NCBI GenBank assembly: GCA_035654775.1
Contig: DASRWB010000014.1
Location: 1-22,641 of the forward strand
Reading direction: 5' to 3'
Length of the DNA: 22,641 nt
Source of the DNA: HKST-UBA85 sp035654775
Lineage (GTDB): Bacteria; Bacteroidota; Bacteroidia; Flavobacteriales; Flavobacteriaceae
Made by a program: the position numbers and the translations under genes. The notes beneath the pieces were generated by a model, which saw only the letters and a list, made by a program, of their open reading frames with translations, did no database searches and had not been told where the DNA came from. Below, piece after piece: positions 7,703 through 14,274 of the stretch; the stretch's first letter is position 1; every line of letters starts with the position of its first letter.

Positions 7703-8397
7703 TGTTCGTAAATACAAAAACAGGGATTTTGGCCAAAAGTGTAGGTAACAGTTAGCCCGGTAAACATATACCAGTCGTTGTTGTTTGTGTTTCCAAAGCT
7801 TAGGGTTTCTATCAGTGCTTCAGAGTCGGGCACACTGCCATCCAATTCATCGGAAAACGTATAGCGTGCCCCTATTTCTACACCGAGAATTAATCGGCTT
7901 GAAAAAGTGGTTTTAAATCCGATAACCATCGGTATTCCGTAAGCAAAACTAGAGGTGTTTTCATTGACCCTGACACCGGTTTGTGAAAAATAAAAATTAT
8001 CGTGATGAGTAACCGTTATCCCGGTGTAAAGATAAGGTGTGGCTGCAGTATTGCCGTCGTGCAGGTCATATTCAAAAAAAGTATATTCAATACCTGCCGA
8101 CAGTTCAATGATTTGATTTTTAAAGGCATAGTCACGAGCAATGCGTCTGGGATCGTCAGAATTACGGTCAATACCTTCCAAATTTGAAAAAAGTAGCGAA
8201 GCGCGATAGGCATGCCGTGTACTTCGGTTCCACTTGTAAATGCCGCCAACAACCAGTTGGTTTGGGTCAATGTAATTGGTGGCGCCTACATCGCCAATAA
8301 AGTTGCTGCCACCTACATATCCACCAATTTCATGAATTTGTGCCGAGCAGAAAAGAACTCCGAATATGCTTATTAATACTGTGGTTAAAACCCTCAT
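7699..8397 (-). CDS. porG: DUF6089 family outer-membrane beta-barrel, probable T9SS component PorG
   Basis: The 232-residue protein has a signal peptide (MRVLTTVLISIFGVLFCSAQ) and then short amphipathic strands typical of an eight-stranded outer-membrane barrel: E-I-G-G-Y-V-G-G-S-N-F-I-G-D-V-G, T-P-Y-L-Y-T-G-I, L-G-V-E-I-G-A-R-Y-T-F. It ends with Y-T-F-G and a Cys-containing tail. Its place directly before uppS and bamA matches Porphyromonas gingivalis PG0189 (PorG), followed there by PG0190 (uppS), PG0191 (omp85) and the ompH pair. PorG associates with the PorK-PorN ring of the type IX system and anchors it to the outer membrane. The symbol rests on family and synteny, not alignment. The stop codon overlaps the uppS start. 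Confidence 0.78.
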   Translation of the reverse strand: MRVLTTVLISIFGVLFCSAQIHEIGGYVGGSNFIGDVGATNYIDPNQLVVGGIYKWNRSTRHAYRASLLFSNLEGIDRNSDDPRRIARDYAFKNQIIELSAGIEYTFFEYDLHDGNTAATPYLYTGITVTHHDNFYFSQTGVRVNENTSSFAYGIPMVIGFKTTFSSRLILGVEIGARYTFSDELDGSVPDSEALIETLSFGNTNNNDWYMFTGLTVTYTFGQNPCFCIYEQ

Positions 8398-8414
8398 AAA
8401 TGTTAAAAAGTGTG

Positions 8415-8446
8415 CAAATATAAGAAATAAGATTAGCCTATAACAA
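8415..8446 (-). promoter_or_regulatory. Bacteroidota-type promoter for porG-uppS-bamA
   Basis: The minus strand carries TTG (8446-8444), a 21-base spacer and TATATTTG (8422-8415), a full match to TAnnTTTG. It lies 18 bases before the porG-like start, leaving a short leader. This suggests that the porG-uppS-bamA operon can be transcribed apart from the upstream CBS-nadK pair. Confidence 0.65.
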
Positions 8447-8496
8447 TTTGATTAGAATTGTATTAGTGTAAAACAAAAATTAAGCTGATTTATTGC

Positions 8497-9378
8497 CTAG
8501 TTGCGCTTGTCTTCACCCCAAAGCAGCTTTTTGCGTAAAGTGTCTAAAAAGCTTTCATGATGAAGCTCTATCATTTTAATAATAAAAGGGGCTTTTTCTA
8601 TGGTTATTACAGTGTCGTTGGTCAGGGTTGCTATTCGTGAATCCAGCGAAACCAGATAAGTGTCTTCTCGGCCGCTTACACGAAGTTCAATTTTAGTAGA
8701 ATCTTTTATTACCAAAGGCCTTGCGCTTAAATTGTGTGGAGCAATAGGGGTTAAAATAAAACTATCAGTGTCCGGCGTTAGAACGGGTCCGCCGCAACTC
8801 AGGGAATAACCGGTAGAACCGGTAGGTGTGGAAACAATAAGGCCGTCACTCCAGTAGGAAGTAAGATATTCGTTGTTCAATCGGGTTTCCACAGTAATCA
8901 TCGAAGTCGTATTTTTCCGGCTTACGGCAATTTCGTTAAGGGCAAAATTTTGTTTTACCAGCTTCGGATTTTCCGGCGTTGTTTTAATGGAAAGTACACT
9001 TCGGTTGGAAACATGATAGTTTCCGTTAAGTATTTGGTCTATAGCATAGGTTATTTCCTGATTTTGGATAGTAGCCAGAAAACCCAGCCTTCCGGTGTTA
9101 ATGCCTACTATAGGAATATTGGTGTCTTTTACCAATGTGCTGGCTCTGAGTATGGTACCATCACCACCGATGCTGATTAGCAAATCAAAAGAAGAATCTA
9201 GTTTTTTATACGTAGCGAAAGGACTGTAGTTTTTAAAAGTTTCGCAGGCTTTTATTTTTTTGTAAAAGGAAAATTCTATGAAAACAGCTACCTTTTTTTT
9301 TTGAAGGTAATCCAGTAATATTTTTACCGGTTTTCCGGAACTTTGTTGGTAAAATTGACCAAATACAGCAATTTTCAT
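8497..9378 (-). CDS. nadK: NAD kinase
   Basis: The 293-residue cytoplasmic enzyme phosphorylates NAD to NADP. The nucleotide-binding motif S-I-G-G-D-G-T-I-L-R-A (GGDG at 71-74, catalytic Asp73) is followed by G-I-N-T-G-R-L-G-F-L-A (about 92-102), and the substrate loop G-S-T-G-Y-S-L-S-C-G-G-P is intact. Length is normal for the bacterial family. The start at 9378 is three bases after the stop of the CBS-domain gene, so the two are almost certainly cotranscribed. A 99-base spacer with its own promoter follows before the porG-like gene. nadK next to this envelope block is a common Bacteroidota arrangement. Confidence 0.97.
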   Translation of the reverse strand: MKIAVFGQFYQQSSGKPVKILLDYLQKKKVAVFIEFSFYKKIKACETFKNYSPFATYKKLDSSFDLLISIGGDGTILRASTLVKDTNIPIVGINTGRLGFLATIQNQEITYAIDQILNGNYHVSNRSVLSIKTTPENPKLVKQNFALNEIAVSRKNTTSMITVETRLNNEYLTSYWSDGLIVSTPTGSTGYSLSCGGPVLTPDTDSFILTPIAPHNLSARPLVIKDSTKIELRVSGREDTYLVSLDSRIATLTNDTVITIEKAPFIIKMIELHHESFLDTLRKKLLWGEDKRN

Positions 9379-9381
9379 AAT

Positions 9382-10041
9382 CTAAATATCTAAGTATTTT
9401 TTTAAATATTCCGAACGTTCTTTTAAGGTTTCAGCAAAAGAATCGTCTTCATGTCCCGAAACTATAGTATAGCTGTAGCGCCTAAAACCTTGTATTATTT
9501 CGTTTAAATCACTGCCGCTTATTTTTAAGGTAAGCTGTACCCTATCGTTTTCCAGACGCGATATAAAAACACCCAGAATTTTACCGTTATGAGTTTCTAC
9601 TATTTGACTGAGTTCACTAAATGTATAATCGTTTACCCCTTTTTCAACGACCAAAATACCACCGGCTTCTGCAAAGAAAGGCGTTTCATTAAAAAGACCG
9701 ATTATATCGTTAAGCTCATAATACCCTAAGTATTGGTTTTTGTCGTTCAGTACGGGCATAATATTCGAAGTGTTTTGAGCAAATGCTTCCAGCACGTTCA
9801 ACCATATCGCGTAGTCTTTAACAAAAAAACCTTCAAGTGCGTAGCTGTAGTCAGATAGTTTTTTATCACGTTCAAAACAATGAGCATCTGTTTCTGAAAC
9901 GCAGCCTATGTAAATATTGTCTTCGTTTTGAACAGGAATATGCGAATAGGTAAGCTGATTAAAAAGCATTTGGGCATCACTTACTTTATCAGTTATTTTT
10001 AAAGGGTTGATGTCGTTTATGATATAGTCCGGTAGATTCAT
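9382..10041 (-). CDS. CBS-domain protein with ACT-like C-terminus
   Basis: The 219-residue soluble protein has two CBS-like halves in residues 1-140 (S-H-I-P-V-Q-N-E-D-N-I-Y-I-G-C-V and N-I-M-P-V-L-N-D-K-N-Q-Y-L-G-Y-Y mark the paired strands). Residues 150-205 look like a beta-alpha-beta ACT-type domain (L-S-Q-I-V-E-T-H-N-G-K-I-L-G-V-F-I-S). CBS pairs usually bind adenosine ligands such as AMP, ATP or SAM. No enzymatic or transport domain is attached, so this is probably a stand-alone sensor. It is three bases upstream of nadK, so a link to nucleotide or NAD(P) status is possible but unproven. It is divergent from pdxJ across 93 bases. Confidence 0.8.
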   Translation of the reverse strand: MNLPDYIINDINPLKITDKVSDAQMLFNQLTYSHIPVQNEDNIYIGCVSETDAHCFERDKKLSDYSYALEGFFVKDYAIWLNVLEAFAQNTSNIMPVLNDKNQYLGYYELNDIIGLFNETPFFAEAGGILVVEKGVNDYTFSELSQIVETHNGKILGVFISRLENDRVQLTLKISGSDLNEIIQGFRRYSYTIVSGHEDDSFAETLKERSEYLKKYLDI

Positions 10042-10093
10042 AAAATGGATTTGTGAATTACAAATTAATCAAAAAATAAACACTTTCCCCGTG

Positions 10094-10124
10094 TTTTACT
10101 TCGTATTTTTGCTGAGAAGTAAAA
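10094..10124. promoter_or_regulatory. pdxJ promoter box within a 9-13-9 inverted repeat
   Basis: TATTTTTG at 10104-10111 matches the Bacteroidota -7 box TAnnTTTG on the plus strand and would start transcription about 17 bases before the pdxJ ATG. Perfect arms TTTTACTTC (10094-10102) and GAAGTAAAA (10116-10124) flank it. The arms are about two helical turns apart, as in an operator for a dimeric regulator. No clear -33 TTG is seen, which may mean the promoter needs an activator. Confidence 0.5.
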
Positions 10125-10134
10125 ATAATGCGCC

Positions 10135-10848
10135 ATGACTAAACTAAGCGTAAACATAAATAAAATAGCTACACTTCGTAACGCCCGAGGTGGAAATGTT
10201 CCCAATTTAGTACAGTTTGCCAAAGATGTGCAGCGATTCGGCGCACAGGGAATTACCATACACCCCAGACCGGACGAGCGACATATCCGTTACCGCGACG
10301 TGTATGACCTGAAACCCGAAGTGTATACCGAATTTAACATTGAAGGGAATCCTGTTCCCAAATTTGTAGAAATGGTATTGGAAATTAAGCCCACGCAAGT
10401 TACCTTGGTACCCGATGCCGATGACGTTATTACCTCTAACGCCGGATGGAATGTGAACAAATACCAGTCTTTCCTGCAAGACACTATTGCTGTATTTAAA
10501 GCACACGGCATTCGGACCTCTATTTTTTTAGATCCCGATGTTTCTCAGGTGGAAGCCGCAAAAAATACCGGAACCGACCGAATTGAGCTTTATACCGAAG
10601 CGTATGCACAACAATACAGTCTGGGCAATTTTAAAGCTATTGAACCTTATGTGGAAACCGCAGCTTTGGCTTCTCAGCTAGGCCTGGGACTTAATGCCGG
10701 CCACGATTTGTCTCTGGAAAATATCAAGTACTTTAAAGAACATATTCCGAATCTTTTGGAAGTGTCCATTGGACATGCCTTAATTTCAGAAAGCTTATAT
10801 TTAGGCGTGGAAAATGTAGTGCAAATGTACCTCAATAAATTAAAGTAA
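10135..10848 (+). CDS. pdxJ: Pyridoxine 5'-phosphate synthase
   Basis: The 237-residue TIM-barrel enzyme condenses 1-deoxyxylulose 5-phosphate with 3-amino-2-oxopropyl phosphate to pyridoxine 5'-phosphate, the last ring-closing step of DXP-dependent vitamin B6 synthesis. The conserved S-V-N-I-N-K-I-A-T-L-R-N-A-R-G start, T-I-H-P-R-P-D-E-R-H-I (His43), F-N-I-E-G (Glu70) and N-A-G-H-D-L (His190) align by position with catalytic His45, Glu72 and His193 of the Escherichia coli enzyme. The substrate-binding I-G-H-A-L-I motif is present near the end. It is the first gene of a plus-strand run and is divergent from the CBS-nadK operon. Other B6 genes are not in the window. Confidence 0.97.
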   Translation: MTKLSVNINKIATLRNARGGNVPNLVQFAKDVQRFGAQGITIHPRPDERHIRYRDVYDLKPEVYTEFNIEGNPVPKFVEMVLEIKPTQVTLVPDADDVITSNAGWNVNKYQSFLQDTIAVFKAHGIRTSIFLDPDVSQVEAAKNTGTDRIELYTEAYAQQYSLGNFKAIEPYVETAALASQLGLGLNAGHDLSLENIKYFKEHIPNLLEVSIGHALISESLYLGVENVVQMYLNKLK

Positions 10849-10904
10849 TTCATTTACTTAGTAGGTAACAACAACACAAACAAAATAAAACAAGGTAACA
10901 AAGT

Positions 10905-11672
10905 ATGGAATTATATGCTAATATTTTGGGAAAAGGCAAGCCGTTTGTCATTCTACATGGTTTTTTAGGCATGGGCGATAACTGGAAAACGTTGGGTCAG
11001 GATTTTAGCGAACAAGGCTATCAGGTGCATTTGTTGGACCAGCGCAATCACGGCAGAAGCTTTCATGACGAAACCTTCAATTATGAAGCTATGGTAGAAG
11101 ACCTCAGGCATTACTGCGACACTAACCAATTAAACCAAATTGTGCTACTGGGACATTCTATGGGCGGTAAAACAGCCATGCTATTTGCCGCTACTTATCC
11201 GGAAAGGGTTGCAAAATTAATTATAGCCGATATTTCACCAAGGTTTTATCCGGTTCACCACGATGTTATTCTGGAAGGATTAATGCATTTGGACAACACC
11301 AATTTAACCAGCCGTACGCAAGCCGACGAACTGTTAAAGCAGCATATCAGCGATTCCAGAATCAGACAATTTTTACTAAAAAACCTGTACCGAAAAACCA
11401 AAGACAAGCTGGTTTTACGACTGAATATTCCGGTACTAAAAAACAAAGTGGCCGAGGTGGGTGAAGCCATACCCAATCAGGCGCGTTACTCCGGAAACAC
11501 TCTATTTCTTCGTGGAGATCGGTCAGAATATATAGGTGATCAGGACGAAGGAATAATTAAAACACATTTTCCCAATGCCGCAATACAAACCATACCCAAC
11601 GCCGGACACTGGTTGCACGCCGAGAACCCAACCGATTTTTTTAATGCGGTAATGCAGTTTTTAAAAGCGTAG
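10905..11672 (+). CDS. Alpha/beta-fold hydrolase, YbfF-like esterase group
   Basis: The 255-residue protein has the alpha/beta hydrolase layout: H-G-F-L-G-M at the oxyanion region (18-23), R-N-H-G-R-S, the nucleophile elbow G-H-S-M-G-G with Ser85, a helical lid at about 115-185, then G-D-R-S-E with Asp205 and A-G-H-W-L-H with His235 as the rest of the triad. The pattern resembles YbfF-type acyl-CoA or short-chain esterases, but the substrate cannot be read from sequence. No signal peptide is present, so it is cytoplasmic. It starts 56 bases after pdxJ and may be cotranscribed with it. A short direct repeat lies in that gap. Confidence 0.9.
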   Translation: MELYANILGKGKPFVILHGFLGMGDNWKTLGQDFSEQGYQVHLLDQRNHGRSFHDETFNYEAMVEDLRHYCDTNQLNQIVLLGHSMGGKTAMLFAATYPERVAKLIIADISPRFYPVHHDVILEGLMHLDNTNLTSRTQADELLKQHISDSRIRQFLLKNLYRKTKDKLVLRLNIPVLKNKVAEVGEAIPNQARYSGNTLFLRGDRSEYIGDQDEGIIKTHFPNAAIQTIPNAGHWLHAENPTDFFNAVMQFLKA

Positions 11673-11702
11673 ATTTTTGTACCTTAGAGCGAAACGATAA
11701 AA

Positions 11703-12056
11703 ATGAAACTTATACTCAAACTCTTGCTCAATGCCGTAGCCGTAGTGGTGCTGGCAAAACTACTCAACGGGGTACATGTAGACAATTACCTTACGGCACT
11801 TATTGTAGCAGTGGTAATCTCGCTGTTAAACATTTTCATAAAACCGGTGTTAATTCTTTTTACCTTGCCTATTACCTTGGTTACCTTGGGCTTGTTTCTT
11901 TTGATAATCAACGGAATTATCATCTGGATGGCGCATAAACTCATAGACGGTTTTACAGTAGATAATTTCTGGATAGGAATCCTTTTCAGCATCCTTTTGG
12001 CAATACTGCAGTCTATCCTTCAATCATTTTTAAAAGAAGACGAAAAAACCACCTGA
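11703..12056 (+). CDS. Small four-helix membrane protein (phage_holin_4_2-type family)
   Basis: The 117-residue protein is almost entirely membrane-embedded, with about four hydrophobic helices (residues 5-20, 28-52, 54-80 and 88-108) and a short charged tail ending E-D-E-K-T-T. It matches the widespread bacterial family annotated as phage holin family 4 (N-I-F-I-K-P-V-L-I-L-F-T-L-P-I-T-L-V-T-L-G is its typical core). Despite the name, no phage gene lies nearby and the family is a chromosomal membrane protein of unknown function in many phyla. It starts 30 bases after the hydrolase gene, so cotranscription is likely. Confidence 0.85.
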   Translation: MKLILKLLLNAVAVVVLAKLLNGVHVDNYLTALIVAVVISLLNIFIKPVLILFTLPITLVTLGLFLLIINGIIIWMAHKLIDGFTVDNFWIGILFSILLAILQSILQSFLKEDEKTT

Positions 12057-12075
12057 AACACAAACCGTTAAAAAC

Positions 12076-12112
12076 TTTGTCGGGTGGTAAAAATGTCTTA
12101 CTTTTGCCACCC
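12076..12112 (+). promoter_or_regulatory. Trigger-factor promoter with overlapping inverted repeat
   Basis: TTTG (12076-12079), a 19-base spacer and TACTTTTG (12099-12106) fit the Bacteroidota promoter consensus exactly, 27 bases before the trigger-factor ATG. Arms GGGTGGTAAAA (12082-12092) and TTTTGCCACCC (12102-12112) pair with one G-T mismatch around a nine-base loop. The right arm covers the -7 box, so the repeat may be an operator. Confidence 0.75.
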
Positions 12113-12133
12113 AATTTTAGTACCATTTTTTAT

Positions 12134-13462
12134 ATGAATATTACCAGAGAAAACATCGATGCGTTAAACGCAGTAGTAAAAGTTGATATTGCCAAGGAAG
12201 ACTATGCCGAAAAGGTAGAAAAAATCCTGAGCAATTACCGTAAAACGGCAAATATACCCGGATTTAGAAAAGGACATGTGCCCATGCATATGGTCAAAAA
12301 ACAATACGGAAAAGCCGTATTGGTAGACGAAGTGAATAAGCTTTTACAAGATGCACTTAACAAGTATTTAACCGAAGAAAAACTGGATGTGCTTGGGCAA
12401 CCTTTGCCTAAGCCGCAAGACAATCTGGACTGGGATTCAGAACAACTTTCGTTTGAGTTCGAATTAGGTTTGGCACCGGAGTTTAATGTAGAATTAAACA
12501 CCAAAAAACCCATAACCTATTACACCATTGTAGCCGACGATAAAATGGTTAATGAACAAGTAGAACGCATCCAGAAGCAATACGGAAAACTGGTATCAGC
12601 CTCTGTAGTAGAAAAAGACAGTGAAATAACAGGGACTTTTGTAAACGAAGAAAAAAATATAAACAATACCGTAACCTTAACCCTCGATAAATTTAAAGGA
12701 AACACCACCGAGAAAAAATTTATCGGTGCCAAGGTAGGCGACACCATTGAGCTAAAAACCAAAGGTCTTTATGATGATGAGCATGAATTAATGCATGCCT
12801 TAAAACTTTCTCATGATGAAGTTCACGGTCTGGATATTACGGTAACCTTCACCATAAATGAAATAAACAAACGCGAATGGGCCGATTTAGACCAGGAATT
12901 GTTTGATAAACTCTTTGGTAAAGATGTCGTAAAAACAGTTACTGAACTCAAAGATAAAATAAAAGAAGACGCCAACAAGCAGTTTAAGCAACAAGCCGAA
13001 CAAAAACTCTTAAATGACGTTACCGAGCATATTGTTGAAAACACCAAGTTCGACTTACCGGCAGGATTTCTTCAAAAATGGATACAAACCGCAGGCGAAA
13101 AACACCTAAGCGCCGATGAAGCCAAAGAAGAATACGAAAAGTCTGAAAAAAGCCTGCGTTACCAGCTTATCGAAGGAAAACTTATCGAAGAAAACAACAT
13201 AAAGGTTACTTTGGAAGACATCAAAGGCTTTGCAAAAGAAATGATAAAAACCCAGATGGCTCAGTTTGGACAAAACAACCCTTCTGAGGAAGAATTAGAA
13301 AACATCGCCGCCCGAATATTGTCAAACAAAGACGAGGCTCGACGCATCTCTGAGCAACTGATGAGTCAGAAACTACTGGAACTTTACAAGGAAAAAGCCA
13401 ATTTAAAAACCAAAGAGGTAACTTACCAAGACTTTGTTAAAGAAGTATATGGCGACAAGTAA
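12134..13462 (+). CDS. tig: Trigger factor
   Basis: The 442-residue ribosome-associated chaperone is marked by the ribosome-docking signature I-P-G-F-R-K-G-H-V-P (residues 41-50) in its N-terminal domain, and by a long helical C-terminal cradle (about 250-440). The middle region where other trigger factors have an FKBP peptidyl-prolyl isomerase domain is poorly conserved here, with no D-F-x-G or I-P-G-F-E pattern. This divergent form seems common in Bacteroidota. An in-frame ATG lies 57 bases upstream at 12077, but it would sit on the spacer before the -7 box. ATG 12134 gives the family start M-N-I-T-R-E. The order tig-clpP-clpX is a classic quality-control cluster. Confidence 0.94.
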   Translation: MNITRENIDALNAVVKVDIAKEDYAEKVEKILSNYRKTANIPGFRKGHVPMHMVKKQYGKAVLVDEVNKLLQDALNKYLTEEKLDVLGQPLPKPQDNLDWDSEQLSFEFELGLAPEFNVELNTKKPITYYTIVADDKMVNEQVERIQKQYGKLVSASVVEKDSEITGTFVNEEKNINNTVTLTLDKFKGNTTEKKFIGAKVGDTIELKTKGLYDDEHELMHALKLSHDEVHGLDITVTFTINEINKREWADLDQELFDKLFGKDVVKTVTELKDKIKEDANKQFKQQAEQKLLNDVTEHIVENTKFDLPAGFLQKWIQTAGEKHLSADEAKEEYEKSEKSLRYQLIEGKLIEENNIKVTLEDIKGFAKEMIKTQMAQFGQNNPSEEELENIAARILSNKDEARRISEQLMSQKLLELYKEKANLKTKEVTYQDFVKEVYGDK

Positions 13463-13469
13463 AAAACAC

Positions 13470-13497
13470 TTGCATTAAAGAATAATCCTTATATTTA
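13470..13497 (+). promoter_or_regulatory. Possible clpP promoter
   Basis: TTG (13470-13472), a 17-base spacer and TATATTTA (13490-13497) match the Bacteroidota promoter pattern except for the last base of the -7 box. It would start transcription about 55 bases before the clpP ATG, inside the hairpin described next. It is weaker than the tig promoter. Confidence 0.35.
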
Positions 13498-13527
13498 GGC
13501 GTTGAATATACAACTATTTAACGCCTA
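13496..13527 (+). terminator. Long hairpin between tig and clpP, terminator or leader element
   Basis: Arms TAGGCGTTGAATA (13496-13508) and TATTTAACGCCTA (13515-13527) form a 13-pair stem with one G-T pair and a six-base loop. It lies 33 bases after the tig stop and 30 before clpP. Only TTTATTAT follows, a broken T tract. It may partly terminate tig transcripts or protect the processed ends of the tig or clpP message. Confidence 0.55.
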
Positions 13528-13557
13528 TTTATTATCAATCAAATACAATAAACTTTT

Positions 13558-14232
13558 ATGGATATCGCTAAAGAATTCGAAAAATTTGCCACTAAAGATC
13601 AAGGCATAAGCACCACATACTACGATAAAATACTAAGCAGTATGTACCCTACCAACTTAACGCCAAACATTATCGAAGAACGCCAAATGAATATTGCTAT
13701 TTTTGACGTGTTTTCCAGATTAATGATGGACAGGATTATCTTTCTCGGAACCGCAATAAATGACCAAGTAGCAAATATCATTCAAGCGCAGTTACTATTT
13801 TTGGAAAGTACCGATGCTTCAAAAGACATCCAAATCTATATCAACTCACCCGGAGGAAGTGTTTACGCCGGACTGGGAATTTATGACACCATGCAATTTA
13901 TTAAACCCAATGTGGCTACCATATGTACAGGCATGGCGGCTTCTATGGGCGCTGTTTTATTATGTGCAGGCCATGCAGGAAAACGCTCGGCCTTAACGCA
14001 TTCCAGAGTGATGATTCACCAACCTATGAGCGGAATGCAAGGTCAGGTATCCGATATGGAAATCACATTAAAAGAAACCTTAAAAGTAAAAGAAGAATTA
14101 TATAATATCATCGCCAAACATTCCGGAAAAACATACAACCAAATTGAGAAAGACTCCGATAGAGATTACTGGATGAGCTCAAGCCAAGCCAAAGAATACG
14201 GAATGATTGACGAAATTTTAGTTAGAAATTAA
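13558..14232 (+). CDS. clpP: ATP-dependent Clp protease proteolytic subunit
   Basis: The 224-residue serine protease forms the double-heptamer chamber that degrades substrates unfolded by ClpX. The triad is complete: Ser129 in G-M-A-A-S-M-G, His154 in R-V-M-I-H-Q-P and Asp203 in D-S-D-R-D-Y-W. The I-N-S-P-G-G-S-V motif (95-102) forms the substrate-binding strand. About 25-30 N-terminal residues precede the core, as in forms with a cleaved propeptide. It lies between tig and clpX, 42 bases before the latter, so coexpression of protease and unfoldase is expected. Confidence 0.97.
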   Translation: MDIAKEFEKFATKDQGISTTYYDKILSSMYPTNLTPNIIEERQMNIAIFDVFSRLMMDRIIFLGTAINDQVANIIQAQLLFLESTDASKDIQIYINSPGGSVYAGLGIYDTMQFIKPNVATICTGMAASMGAVLLCAGHAGKRSALTHSRVMIHQPMSGMQGQVSDMEITLKETLKVKEELYNIIAKHSGKTYNQIEKDSDRDYWMSSSQAKEYGMIDEILVRN

Positions 14233-14261
14233 ACCCGGCTTTTTCATTACAAAGCTCGGTT
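14232..14261 (+). other. Imperfect hairpin in the clpP-clpX spacer
   Basis: AACCCGGCTTT (14232-14242) can pair with AAAGCTCGGTT (14251-14261) with one C-C mismatch and one G-T pair, leaving an eight-base loop. No T tract follows, so it is not a normal terminator. It might set the relative amounts of clpP and clpX message or be chance. Confidence 0.35.
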
Positions 14262-14274
14262 AAAATACACTGTT

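Noticed and set aside
11703..12056. The holin-like gene as a sign of a prophage.
   Set aside because: No other phage gene, att repeat or change in composition is visible, and this family is widespread in ordinary chromosomes.
12077..12133. An upstream ATG in frame with trigger factor.
   Set aside because: It lies in the promoter spacer, before the -7 box, so it would not be transcribed from that promoter; the family N-terminus begins at 12134.
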